Positions 1 through 7,953 of a stretch of 64,000 nt of DNA are shown piece by piece; position 1 is the stretch's first letter, and the number at the start of each line of letters is the position of its first letter. The DNA is from Halalkalicoccus tibetensis (GTDB lineage: Archaea; Halobacteriota; Halobacteria; Halobacteriales; Halalkalicoccaceae). A model generated the notes under the pieces. It saw nothing but the letters and a program-made list of their open reading frames with translations, made no database searches and was not told where the DNA came from. The stretch is taken from assembly GCF_037996645.1 (NCBI RefSeq), contig NZ_JBBMXV010000006.1:244587-308586 (forward strand). Reading direction: 5' to 3'. A program made the position numbers and the translations under genes.

Positions 1-430
1 AGTTGAAAACACGATCTGTGCTATGGCCGCTTTCAGCTACTTGATCGTCTGCTGGTCGTAGTTCGTTGACGATCGTCGTAACGAGCCGATACGCGGTCTT
101 GTAGTGGCGGCAGTTAATTGGTCCGACGATATGAAGCGGTACTGATCGTCGCTGAGCCTCGCGCTGTAACTTCTCGCGCATCCACTTCGTTACAGCGGTT
201 TTCCCAACACCTGTCGGTCCGTACACGAAGACGTTATTCGGTTCATGACCTTCGACGATATCTTGAAGAGAGTTCGTATAGAGCTTGATCTCTTCGTCTC
301 GATGCATGATCTCGTCGGGCTCATAGGAGTCCTTCTTGAGCGGCTGTTTCCAGGCAAAGATCAGATCCTCGTCCTGAAATGGGTTCTCGTTGTGATCCAT
401 CCGTAGTTCTTGAGTTGTCCGGTCACTCAC
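1..430 (-). CDS. orc1: Orc1/Cdc6 replication initiator, 5' part only
   Basis: The gene runs off the left edge, so only about the first 143 residues are present. It is an archaeal origin-binding AAA+ ATPase that binds origin recognition boxes and loads the MCM helicase. The Walker A motif GPTGVGKT sits near residues 71-78, preceded by the family's typical PDEI..RDEEI stretch (about 38-47). Start: GTG at 430 follows a short GGAG; an in-frame ATG at 400 (MDHNENPF) is a good alternative. The gene points away from the repeat-rich region at 440-820, the usual arrangement of an orc1 next to the origin it serves. Walker B and the C-terminal winged helix lie outside the window. Confidence 0.9.
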   Translation of the reverse strand, partial: MSDRTTQELRMDHNENPFQDEDLIFAWKQPLKKDSYEPDEIMHRDEEIKLYTNSLQDIVEGHEPNNVFVYGPTGVGKTAVTKWMREKLQREAQRRSVPLHIVGPINCRHYKTAYRLVTTIVNELRPADDQVAESGHSTDRVFN

Positions 431-497
431 ACTCCGTCTCCATAAAGATTCCTACCCCCCTGCAAGTGTTACATCTGTTTTGATTGCTTATATACCC

Positions 498-522
498 CAC
501 ACCCACCACTCTGCAAGTGTTC
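498..522 (+). repeat. ORB-like repeat, left arm
   Basis: This is one arm of the origin inverted repeat; its core CTGCAAGTGTTC is shared with the copy at 455-472 and with the complement of 791-815. Confidence 0.75.
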
Positions 523-790
523 CAGGTGAATCAAAGGTCCCCCGTTGTTGATCCACGCTAAGAGGGGAAATGAGACAAGAAATCAGCGGGAAGAGACCTC
601 CCAGCACTAGCTAGTTTCTTCTCTACTACTAGCTCTAGTTCTAGTAGTTATTTTATAGTTTAGGGTAGAAGCAATTCTAGTGCCAGAGAAACGTCTCTAG
701 TGAGGCTTCTGAGGGAATCTTCGTATTTGGCCGCTCCTCTTTATATTCTCCTCTTGTTTTGCTTCTCTCCCCCTCTGATTCGTAGCCATA

Positions 791-815
791 GAACACTTGC
801 ACGGTGGTGGGTGTG
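791..815 (-). repeat. ORB-like repeat, right arm (inverted)
   Basis: Read on the minus strand this gives CACACCCACCACCGTGCAAG then TGTTC. It matches the left arm at 498-522 except for two central bases, and the two arms face each other across about 270 bp of AT-rich DNA. Confidence 0.75.
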
Positions 816-820
816 CCTAT

Positions 821-1419
821 GAGAGTATCTTACCGTGTTGATCTTCACCACTTCTTCAAGAGAGAGAGAGTAGACCGGTATAACAGGGTGATCCTATTGA
901 CTGACCCCGTGGATTCGCTCAGCACGTTCACAGATCTTGAAGAGACTGCTGTTCCCTCGCCCCTATCCAGGTGTATCAAAATCAATATCGCCATATACAG
1001 TTTATACTTATGCTATATTGCGATGTTACGCTTGTAGAGCCTCTAAACCCTCTATATTCACGAACCAATCCTCGAGCTATGATGGTCCTGATTACTTCAA
1101 TAATCACGACCAATTTCCACCACCTCGGCGCTGTCGGGTAAGCACGAACACTGCAACCACCCCATGAGGCCGCTTTCCCCCAGAGTTGATCGAAGAAAAG
1201 AGGGTAGCAAAATCGCGGCGGCCAATCTCCCTCTGTAGTCGAATTATCGGACTTGCTGCTCACGAACGGGGTCCTTTGTTCTCCTCGGTCGAGCTGACCA
1301 GCCTGTAGCTAAGGATACCTTTCTCCACTCCGGATAAACCGTCCTCGCGGTCTATGAGAACTTAAGCAACGAACTGGCTTCCTATAAAGTTCTTATAGTA
1401 GTGGTCCGTAAGACGGCAT
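821..1419. other. Intergenic region, no supported gene
   Basis: Short open frames occur on both strands but none shows a recognisable protein, a ribosome-binding site or haloarchaeal codon bias. An AT-rich patch near 985-1025 and a TATA-like stretch near 1380-1395 could be the promoter of the gene starting at 1420. Nothing else is recognised. Confidence 0.5.
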
Positions 1420-2133
1420 ATGAACCACGAGACGGAAACGAAGAGCTCTCTAGGGGCTTCGGTTTCGCTCTCTATACCTGCTCGTGACCCGGATTTATTC
1501 AAACACAAGGCAACCAGCGATGTCCTCCTCTTTTTAATTAACCATCGGTTCGGTGATTTCTCGCTTCGAAAGATTGCAAGCCACACTGGGCACTCACATC
1601 AGTCTGTGCGACGAGCTGTAACTGTCCTCAGTTCGAATAAACTGGTCGTTGAATCACCGGAAAGTAACCAGCGACTCGTTCAGATCAACCGCAATCGACT
1701 CTCTATTCCGGATGACCCGATTCTCCGAATTCCCCAGCCAGAATACCACCGACCTGTGAAAGCGGCGGTAGAAGAGCTTCACGAGAAGATCAGTGATGTA
1801 GTTGGCATCATCCTCTACGGGAGTGTCGCTCGGGGAGAAGCTGACCGACGAAGTGATATCGATCTCTGGGTGCTTACTCGATCCGGACGGGCTGAAAGTC
1901 AACGGGAAGCGAACGCCGTTGCTCGTGACCTCGAGGAGGTATCATTCGATGGGGACCGGTATGCATATGATATTGACGTTGAGGCTGTCCAAGCAATTCC
2001 AACCTATACTGAGGATATTCGGGAAATCGTCGTTTCGGGAATCCCGATCTACAAGACAAGTGACTTCGAAACCGTCGAAAACCTCCTGTTGGAGGAAGGA
2101 AGCAAGGATACGGACGGAGGTAAGGATGGGTAG
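1420..2133 (+). CDS. Winged-helix plus MNT-type nucleotidyltransferase, probable antitoxin
   Basis: The protein has 237 residues. Residues about 30-90 form a MarR-like winged helix (LRKIASHTGHSHQSVRRAV). Residues about 115-200 form a minimal nucleotidyltransferase with the hallmark GSVARG (134-139) followed by SDIDL (145-149), whose Asp residues bind metal. In the MNT/HEPN (type VII) systems this enzyme AMPylates and silences the partner HEPN toxin. The downstream HEPN gene overlaps by 8 bp (ATGGGTAG), which implies translational coupling. The added DNA-binding domain suggests the antitoxin also represses its own promoter; that is inference. Confidence 0.82.
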   Translation: MNHETETKSSLGASVSLSIPARDPDLFKHKATSDVLLFLINHRFGDFSLRKIASHTGHSHQSVRRAVTVLSSNKLVVESPESNQRLVQINRNRLSIPDDPILRIPQPEYHRPVKAAVEELHEKISDVVGIILYGSVARGEADRRSDIDLWVLTRSGRAESQREANAVARDLEEVSFDGDRYAYDIDVEAVQAIPTYTEDIREIVVSGIPIYKTSDFETVENLLLEEGSKDTDGGKDG

Positions 2134-2635
2134 TGGTTCAGATCCGAACGCGGTTCTCACGGCACTAGGACGCGCCCAGGATGCCTTCGAGATGGTTGGA
2201 CGAGGTCGGACAGAGTTCGAGGAAGGAATTAGCGCCAATGTAGATTGGAAGACACAGCTCACAAAAGCATGTAGGCTTCTCGAAGTTGTCGAAACACTCC
2301 AACTTCAGGATGGGTATTATACTGCCGTCATCGAGATCTGTTTTGGGGCTATTGAACGATCGATCGAGGCGTATGCCCTCTCGATGACGAACGATACGCT
2401 CCAGGACTTCCAGGATCACCAGTTCAGTTACGACCGTGCACACCAAATTGGACTGTTCGAGAGGGAGACCGCAGACGAGATGAAGGCTCTCTATAGCGAT
2501 AATCGGACCGAGAGTTATTACGGAGGTGGCAGACCGACAGCGGAGCAAGCCGATGCAATGACTGAATTAGCGATCGCTGTCCACGAGTTCTCGGTGAGTC
2601 AAATCCGAGAAGGTGGCGTCTGTTTGTGTGACTAA
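2126..2635 (+). CDS. HEPN-domain protein, probable toxin partner of the MNT protein
   Basis: The protein has 169 residues and is mostly helical. ATG at 2126 is chosen because GGAGG lies at 2116-2120 and the start overlaps the stop of the upstream nucleotidyltransferase. HEPN toxins are RNases with an R-x4-6-H active site. Here the matching segment near residue 127 reads NRTESYYGG, with Tyr where His is expected, so either nuclease activity is lost or this subfamily uses Tyr (the site modified by AMPylation in some pairs). Gene order and overlap support a toxin-antitoxin module that could stabilise the replicon. Confidence 0.75.
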   Translation: MGSGSDPNAVLTALGRAQDAFEMVGRGRTEFEEGISANVDWKTQLTKACRLLEVVETLQLQDGYYTAVIEICFGAIERSIEAYALSMTNDTLQDFQDHQFSYDRAHQIGLFERETADEMKALYSDNRTESYYGGGRPTAEQADAMTELAIAVHEFSVSQIREGGVCLCD

Positions 2636-2663
2636 CTACGGGAGACACTGCGAGGAAACTACA

Positions 2664-3914
2664 ATGAAACGAGATACACCAATGAATCGAGTGCAGTCGA
2701 CTCCTCTCACCGAGACGTTCGAGCGCTATCTCCAGGATAAAGGAAAAGGCCGCGGCGGAAACGGTGGAAACTATCGACGGAACGTAGCCCGCGAGCTTGA
2801 GCGGTTTGCAGAGTGGACTACTGGTGAGCGCGGTTCCGATGACTGGACGGGGATCATCCCGACCGACAGTGACAGAGAACCCACTTTCGAGGAGCTTGAC
2901 GAACGAGTCTTCCGTGAATACGCCCGTCACCTTGCTGGCGACCGTGGACTCAAACAGAACACTGCCCAAACCTATTATCGGTATCTCTCTGCGTGGTGTG
3001 GCTGGTGTGTCAATGAAGGCTATCTAGAAGCCCATTATGCTCAGCGAGCCAGTGCGATGGCCCCGCTCCCTGATGATGATGGTCGTAAGCCCGGTGATCA
3101 GCAAGCGTGGACGTCCGAGCAGCGCCATGTCCTCACTCGATTCGTTGATGAGCAGGCTCGAGATGCCATTGAGGAGTTCACAACACTACCTGAGGAGACT
3201 GCGCCTCTCGACAAGCAGCGAACCCGCTACACCGCCTTGAAGGCGACACGAGACCGTGCTCTCGTTTTCGTTCTCGCGTACACTGCCGTTCGGGTTGGTG
3301 AACTCCTTCGTGACCCGAATGATCCGCGTCGACGCGGTGTCCGGTGGACGGACCTTTCCTTTGAGGAGGGGAGTATGGACGTCTATCGAAAGAAACAGCA
3401 GTGGGATGCTGCGAGTCTTCCTGATCCAGTGATTGGGCCGCTTCGAAGTTATCGGAAGCTTCTGGATCCGCCCAGCGAGCGGTGGCCAGTCTTTCCGACG
3501 TTCGACCAGCGGACGCTCGCATCGCTTGTACGCAAGGAGCTGGCTGATCGAGGGCAACGGCCCGACGCAATCGACGAGCAGCGAGCAGCGTCCGCTCGTG
3601 ACTTGCTGTTGGCTCTTGAAGAAGACATTCGCCCGCCGTCGATCACAACAGACGGGGCACGATCAATTCTACAACGTCTTTCGGAGGCTGCTGATATTAC
3701 TATTGACCATCCCAGACACGACTATCTTGCACCGCATGGTGGCCGACGCGGGATGGGCGAGGTTCTTGTTCGAGCATTCGGGTATACTGTTGCTGCCCGC
3801 TATCTCGACAACTCTGAGGAAATGGTTCGAGAGCGCTACTCACATATTGAGGCCGGGGAACTGGGAGACGTCGCAACAGAGGCGCTCGATGAGATCGACG
3901 GTGGTCGGCTCTGA
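2664..3914 (+). CDS. Tyrosine recombinase (phage-integrase / XerCD family)
   Basis: The protein has 416 residues. An N-terminal SAM-like core-binding domain (about 12-125) precedes the catalytic domain. The catalytic Arg lies in AVRVGEL (about 210), the His-x-x-Arg box in PHGGRRG (about 357-361) and the nucleophile Tyr in RERYSHI (about 391), so the R-H-R-Y set is complete. The ATG at 2664 is preferred to an upstream start at 2613, which would run into the HEPN gene; GAGG precedes it. Between an origin and a par locus, it most likely resolves replicon dimers or integrates an element. Confidence 0.88.
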   Translation: MKRDTPMNRVQSTPLTETFERYLQDKGKGRGGNGGNYRRNVARELERFAEWTTGERGSDDWTGIIPTDSDREPTFEELDERVFREYARHLAGDRGLKQNTAQTYYRYLSAWCGWCVNEGYLEAHYAQRASAMAPLPDDDGRKPGDQQAWTSEQRHVLTRFVDEQARDAIEEFTTLPEETAPLDKQRTRYTALKATRDRALVFVLAYTAVRVGELLRDPNDPRRRGVRWTDLSFEEGSMDVYRKKQQWDAASLPDPVIGPLRSYRKLLDPPSERWPVFPTFDQRTLASLVRKELADRGQRPDAIDEQRAASARDLLLALEEDIRPPSITTDGARSILQRLSEAADITIDHPRHDYLAPHGGRRGMGEVLVRAFGYTVAARYLDNSEEMVRERYSHIEAGELGDVATEALDEIDGGRL

Positions 3915-4056
3915 CTCGGTGTTGATCTCCGGTCCGATCAGATTCTGTGCATAGTAGAGGCCCCTCATAAGCCTCAGAACTACTAACGCAGTCTCGGCGG
4001 TGAACAAGCTGTGTTTTCTCTTCGCTCCTTCCTTTCTAGATCCGCTTCTTTGCGGA

Positions 4057-4375
4057 CCTTGTGCAACATTGGGACTTACTCGATCAATGTTGTACAAGGC
4101 ATTGTCGACACTCTCGACATTCTACATACTGCACAATTTCTACAAATTGCACAGAGTCTACAAACTCGAAATCGTGCTCTGGCCCCTAAAATTCTACAAT
4201 TTCTACAAGGCTAACACAATCTCAAAATTTTACACATTGTGAACATCTTAAGAAATGTGAAAATTCCAAAAAGTGTCGATAGATTAAAGTCCCCCTCGTA
4301 ATATGGTATAGACTGTTCATGAGGCTAAACACTGTACACACTCCGAAATCTTTAGACATTGTAGAAATTGTAAAC
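4057..4375. repeat. Iteron-like region upstream of parA, probable partition site or operator
   Basis: This gene-free stretch begins with an inverted repeat, CCTTGTGCAACATTG (4057-4071) against CAATGTTGTACAAGG (4085-4099), with one mismatch. It continues with short direct copies of the core TTCTACAA: 4119-4126, 4137-4145, 4155-4163, 4191-4199 and 4200-4208, then inverted copies near 4359-4375 just before the parA ATG. A TATA-like run is near 4300. Clusters of short repeats beside parA genes commonly act as centromere and autoregulatory sites. The specific function here is inferred. Confidence 0.6.
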
Positions 4376-4389
4376 GGTGGCCAGAATCC

Positions 4390-5223
4390 ATGACTTCGAA
4401 TACTTCTCAACCGCATGCGGTTAGTGTCGCACTCCAGAAAGGCGGTGTTGGGAAGACGACGCTTGCTATTAATCTTGCAGATCGGCTCACTGCACAGGGC
4501 CATGAGGTCCTCTTGGCCGATCTCGATCAACAGGGAAACGCAACCGAAGGTGTTGGGCTTGCAGAACACTATACGGCAGACACTCATCTTGGACACTTTT
4601 TAGAAGACGAAGACAGTGTACAATTTTCAGACATTGTACACAGCGCTCACGGGTTTGATGTCCTGCCAGCGAACAAGGACTACGACGATCTTGAAGATAA
4701 AATCAGAACGACCTCGTTTGCTGAACTCTGGCTTCGTCGGCAGATCGTTGATCCGTTCCTTGGCGATACATACGATTACATTGTCTTTGACTCGCCACCG
4801 AACCTGGGGCCACTCTCAGATGCATCCCTCGTTGCGAGTCGGAACGTGGTCATTCCTTTATTGATGAGTGAACCGAGCGTCAGTGGCTTCGAGCGGATGT
4901 ACACCCAGCAGATACAACCGCTGCGCAATGAGTTTGAGATCAATATCCTGGCGATCGTCCCTAACGCCCTTTCAGGCGACAACGAAGAACGGCGTATTAT
5001 CGGCGACCTCGAAGAATCTCAGTTTGGGTCGCTTCTCCCTACTTTTGCACGGTCCGCACAATTTGATGAATCGCCTGGACCGGGGATCCGTTCACGGATC
5101 GCATTCAAGCGTGCCTATCGAGAGGGTAAACCGCTCGCGAAGTTTGAACCAGAAAACGACATGATTCCACGGCTCGATGAACTTGCTACGATCGTCGAAA
5201 ACGGGGGGATAGAGGATGGTTGA
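4390..5223 (+). CDS. parA: ParA/MinD-family partition ATPase
   Basis: The protein has 277 residues. It carries the deviant Walker A motif KGGVGKTT (17-24), a DLDQQGNAT switch I region (about 45-53) and a FDSPPNLG switch II/Walker B region (about 131-138). ParA proteins form ATP-dependent dimers on nucleoid DNA and drive segregation of plasmid copies with a partner that binds the centromere. The gene overlaps its downstream partner by 8 bp. An inverted repeat of operator type lies inside the reading frame at 4616-4641. Confidence 0.9.
   Translation: MTSNTSQPHAVSVALQKGGVGKTTLAINLADRLTAQGHEVLLADLDQQGNATEGVGLAEHYTADTHLGHFLEDEDSVQFSDIVHSAHGFDVLPANKDYDDLEDKIRTTSFAELWLRRQIVDPFLGDTYDYIVFDSPPNLGPLSDASLVASRNVVIPLLMSEPSVSGFERMYTQQIQPLRNEFEINILAIVPNALSGDNEERRIIGDLEESQFGSLLPTFARSAQFDESPGPGIRSRIAFKRAYREGKPLAKFEPENDMIPRLDELATIVENGGIEDG
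4616..4641. promoter_or_regulatory. Intragenic inverted repeat in parA
   Basis: GTGTACAAT (4616-4624) and ATTGTACAC (4633-4641) are perfect 9-bp arms around an 8-bp spacer, inside codons for SVQFSDIVHS. The ACAAT core resembles the upstream ACAATTTCTACAA repeats, so this may be a further binding site of the same factor. Confidence 0.5.
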
Positions 5224-5617
5224 TGAGAACCGCTTTGCTGGCCTCGCAGATGCTGAGGCAGGCGAATCTGACGATGAAACCAACAGCGAGACTGAAGCCA
5301 CCCCTCAAGACAGATTGGCCGAACCCGAACAGGCTACTGGAGCAGATACTCCAGAAGAGGATGATTCCGATCCTAGTGCTGGACCCGCCTTCTCGTTTGA
5401 TGAGACCACTGCAAAGAGTATCTACGTCCGCGAAGACACTCTCGATCTCCTCGAAGATACTGAATTAGAAGTTGAACTCCGTCTCAGACAAGAATCTGAC
5501 ATCCGTGATGTGACTGGGCGTGAAGTTATGGACGCTGTTCTCCGTGTTGCAGCAGCGAATCCGGATGCTATTGCTGACCAAATTGTTGCCGAGCGTGACG
5601 GCTACACTGACGAGTGA
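5216..5617 (+). CDS. Small acidic ParA-partner protein (probable centromere-binding factor)
   Basis: The protein has 133 residues. The first ~60 are low-complexity and acidic (Asp/Glu/Thr/Ser). The C-terminal part, about 65-130, contains SIYVREDTLDLLEDTELEVE and VTGREVMDAVLRVAA, a pattern resembling small halo ParA partners with a helix-turn-helix or ribbon-helix-helix fold. Its start overlaps the end of parA by 8 bp, so the two are co-translated. By position it should bind the repeats upstream and link them to ParA; DNA binding is inferred. Confidence 0.7.
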   Translation: MVDENRFAGLADAEAGESDDETNSETEATPQDRLAEPEQATGADTPEEDDSDPSAGPAFSFDETTAKSIYVREDTLDLLEDTELEVELRLRQESDIRDVTGREVMDAVLRVAAANPDAIADQIVAERDGYTDE

Positions 5618-5705
5618 GAGCCTTCCATTCATTGTTTTTGCCGGACTTTCTGCAATCACTCTGACTGACTTCTTTTTGATTTAGTTGCTAAGGGCCCAAA
5701 ACCAC

Positions 5706-5752
5706 CCTTGTGCAACAGTACTATATTTACTGTTGCCCAATGTTGCACAAGG
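5706..5752. promoter_or_regulatory. Nested inverted repeat over the promoter of the next gene
   Basis: CCTTGTGCAACA (5706-5717) pairs perfectly with TGTTGCACAAGG (5741-5752). A nested pair, GCAACAGTA (5712-5720) and TACTGTTGC (5728-5736), flanks CTATATT. That TATA-like core is centred about 30 bp before the ATG at 5756, as for a leaderless haloarchaeal promoter. A protein bound here would block transcription. The outer arms match the repeats at 4057 and 12262. Confidence 0.65.
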
Positions 5753-5755
5753 AAA

Positions 5756-6106
5756 ATGACTCCGACTGCACCGTCATCGCTCCCGAATTACCTCGCCGAC
5801 GGGCTTCCCAAACAGGACGACGAGACCCTGCAGGAAGTCCAAGAATACGTCGACGAGCTGCTTGCCGCTCGCGAACACCGTCGAAGCGAGCCAGTGAGCG
5901 AAGACGAACTGCCTGAGGATGCCCAGGTGCTTGAGAACGAATCAAGCGGCGCTGTGTATCTCGAGTATCGAACGTGCGGTGATGAGAGCTGTTCGTGTAT
6001 GAGCGGTGGTGCAAAGCATGGCCCCTACAAATATCGGGCCTATCGCGACGGAGACACTGTGCGGCGGGAGTATCTGGGTAAAGCGTCCGGCAGCGATACG
6101 GACTGA
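5756..6106 (+). CDS. Small DUF6788-like protein with CxxxxCxC motif
   Basis: The protein has 116 residues. The N-terminal half is acidic and helical. The C-terminal half reads CGDESCSCMSGGAKHGPY and ends in REYLGK, a pattern found in DUF6788-type proteins of archaea and bacteria whose role is unknown; the three Cys and the His could bind zinc. ATG at 5756 is chosen because the nested inverted repeat and TATA-like box end just before it. It follows the par genes on the same strand and may regulate itself or replicon maintenance through the repeat; that is inference. Confidence 0.7.
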   Translation: MTPTAPSSLPNYLADGLPKQDDETLQEVQEYVDELLAAREHRRSEPVSEDELPEDAQVLENESSGAVYLEYRTCGDESCSCMSGGAKHGPYKYRAYRDGDTVRREYLGKASGSDTD

Positions 6107-6167
6107 CTCTATTGTCTCGGTGGGCCGATCACAGCAGCTATTGGTCCGACGAAGATATTCTCATACG

Positions 6168-6839
6168 ATGATGTCGAAGCTTGAAACTGATTCTCTCACC
6201 AAAGCTATCGGTGGTGAACTTATCGTCGACTCCATTTCTCTTCGTGTCAAGGAGTCCACTGTCCTCGCTATTATCGGTCCATCGGGAGCGGGCAAATCAT
6301 CGTTTCTTCGGCTTCTTAACCGTCTCGATGAACCGACCGATGGATCCGTCTATCTCGACGGCACTGACTATCGAGAGATCGACCCCCAGGAGCTTCGACG
6401 GCATGTTGGATTCATCTCACAAGAGTCGGCGCTTCTTCCCGGCAGCGTCCGCGAAAACGTCGCTATGAGCGATCGAATACGGGACAAGCCAATCAATGAA
6501 CAGCGAGTAACGAGACTTCTCGATCGAATGCATCTCCCGGGATACGAGAATCGGGCAGTGTCGGACCTCTCAGGAGGTGAACGCCAGCGGGTTTCGATTG
6601 CTCGGACGCTCTATGTTGAGCCGGAGGTGTTGCTCCTCGACGAGCCCACTGCCCATCTCGATACGGCGACCGAAATGGAGATCGAAGAACTACTCGCAGA
6701 GCTGATCCACAATAACGACTTGACCTGTGTCATCGTTACACACGACACCGCACAGGCGAGGCGACTCGGTGATCGCGTCGTTCGATTCGAGGCTGGTAAG
6801 ATTACTGCAAACGGAACACCCGAGGAGATCATCGGATGA
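6168..6839 (+). CDS. ABC transporter ATPase, FetA/YbbL type
   Basis: The protein is about 223 residues, the usual size of a lone ATPase subunit. It has Walker A GPSGAGKSS (about 38-46), a Q-loop in FISQESAL, the signature LSGGERQR, Walker B VLLLDEPTAHLD and the switch His in VTHD. Two adjacent ATGs (6168, 6171) are possible starts. The next gene overlaps by 4 bp and encodes an UPF0014/FetB-type permease, so together they resemble the FetAB iron or metal exporter. FetAB substrate identity cannot be read from sequence. Confidence 0.88.
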   Translation: MMSKLETDSLTKAIGGELIVDSISLRVKESTVLAIIGPSGAGKSSFLRLLNRLDEPTDGSVYLDGTDYREIDPQELRRHVGFISQESALLPGSVRENVAMSDRIRDKPINEQRVTRLLDRMHLPGYENRAVSDLSGGERQRVSIARTLYVEPEVLLLDEPTAHLDTATEMEIEELLAELIHNNDLTCVIVTHDTAQARRLGDRVVRFEAGKITANGTPEEIIG

Positions 6840-7659
6840 CCGAAGCCATGCTTGAGACGGTTCTCGACCAGGTGAGTGATCCGGTTATCGTCACAGGATT
6901 CATTCAGATACTTGCAGCGATCATCCTCGCCACGGTGGTACTGGGAGTAGTCTACGTCCGCGATCTTGATTTCGAACGAGAGGTCATCACTACGTCGGGT
7001 CGCGGCTGGTGCAAGTCGTCGTGGCCGGAGCAGTAATCGGCATTCTGTTAGCAGCCCACCTCGCGTGGGCGGCAGTCGTTCTCGCGTTCATGATCGTCGT
7101 TGCTGGATGGATCTCGATGAAACGCGGCGTCGCGATTCCGGGCGTGTTCCGGAGTTCAGTGGCATCGATCGGATTCGGTGCAGGAGCCGTAATCGTGATG
7201 ATGACGCTTGCGGGCGCGATAGAGACGACGATGCGCGATCTCATCGTCATCGGGAGTATGATCATCGCAAACGCGATGAAGACCAATTCACTGGTGTTAG
7301 ATCGGTTCACGGGCGAGGTCGTTTCGAATCGTTCGGAGATCGAGGCGATGTTGAGCGTCGGTGCCTCGCCGGATCAAGCGATTCGTGAGTACGTCTCGAC
7401 GAGCGTTTATGCATCGATCATCCCGATCCTGGATAGTATCAAGAGTCTCGGTATCGTTCAGATTCCAGGGCTCATGGCGGGGATGATCATCGCTGGAGCG
7501 AACCCGATCTACGCAGCCCAGTACCAGTTTGTGATCATGCTGATGATTTTCGCAGCAGGCGGATTGACTGTCGTTGTGAACACCATTCTTCTTAGTCGCC
7601 GGGTATTCACCGATGCGAAGCAACTCGACAAGGGTGTTCTCGACGCGATAGAGTCCTAA
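6836..7659 (+). pseudogene. UPF0014 (FetB/YbbM) permease, frameshifted
   Basis: The 5' frame (6836-7036) encodes the start of an UPF0014 membrane protein, with a first membrane segment and VYVRDLDFEREVITTS. The rest (about 7004-7659) continues in another frame from LVQVVVAGAVIGILL through several membrane helices to the normal C-terminus. A single missing base near 7004-7006 would rejoin the frames as SGRG-LVQVVV. This is either a real loss-of-function mutation or a sequencing error. No other defect is seen, so decay would be very recent. The intact ATPase partner lies directly upstream. Confidence 0.82.
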
Positions 7660-7698
7660 CACGGGAGTTTTAATCCGCCTCAGAGGACGGCCCACCGT

Positions 7699-7824
7699 AT
7701 GTCTAGGACGACACACTATAATATCGTAATCGTAGGTGGGGGTATCGTGGGGCTTATAACAAGTATCTTCACCCTCCGACATGAGCTTATGATAGCTGTG
7801 TTGTCGGATAAGCGGTTGATTTGA
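7699..7824 (+). pseudogene. N-terminal fragment of a Rossmann-fold oxidoreductase
   Basis: The 41-codon frame starts MSRTTHYNIVIVGGGIVGL, the FAD-binding beta-alpha-beta unit with the glycine pattern GGGIVG of L-2-hydroxyglutarate- or DAO-like oxidoreductases. It stops after residue 41 and no continuation was found downstream, so it is a truncated remnant. Confidence 0.6.
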
Positions 7825-7915
7825 TCCGAGGAAAGAGATCGCATTGGACGCAACCGCCTGGAAAATAGTGGGCCGATACTGCGGCTAGCAAATAGCTGTC
7901 TATCCCATCATTCAA

Positions 7916-7949
7916 GGGTTCGCGTCGCAATTCGTTTTTCAGCGAACCC
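7916..7949. promoter_or_regulatory. Inverted repeat directly before the LUD gene
   Basis: GGGTTCGC (7916-7923) and GCGAACCC (7942-7949) are perfect 8-bp arms 18 bp apart, ending 4 bp before the ATG at 7954. They could be an operator or a 5' hairpin that affects translation. Confidence 0.45.
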
Positions 7950-7953
7950 CACT

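Larger units (their letters stand above)
431..820. other. Probable replication origin (inverted ORB-like repeats around an AT-rich core)
   Basis: Next to orc1 lies a non-coding stretch with a 25-bp repeat in inverted orientation: at 498-522 reading CACCCACCACTCTGCAAGTG then TTC, and at 791-815 on the other strand with two central mismatches. A third, shorter copy (CCCCCTGCAAGTGTTAC) is at 455-472 in the same orientation as the first. The DNA between the arms, especially 600-760, is AT-rich and full of short CTAG/TAGT runs, as expected for an unwinding element. Haloarchaeal origins are known to combine orc1, inverted origin recognition boxes and an AT-rich core. Activity is inferred. Confidence 0.82.

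Noticed and set aside
804..1263. Several overlapping short frames right of the origin
   Set aside because: The first overlaps the ORB repeat and none has a start signal, codon bias or recognised motif.
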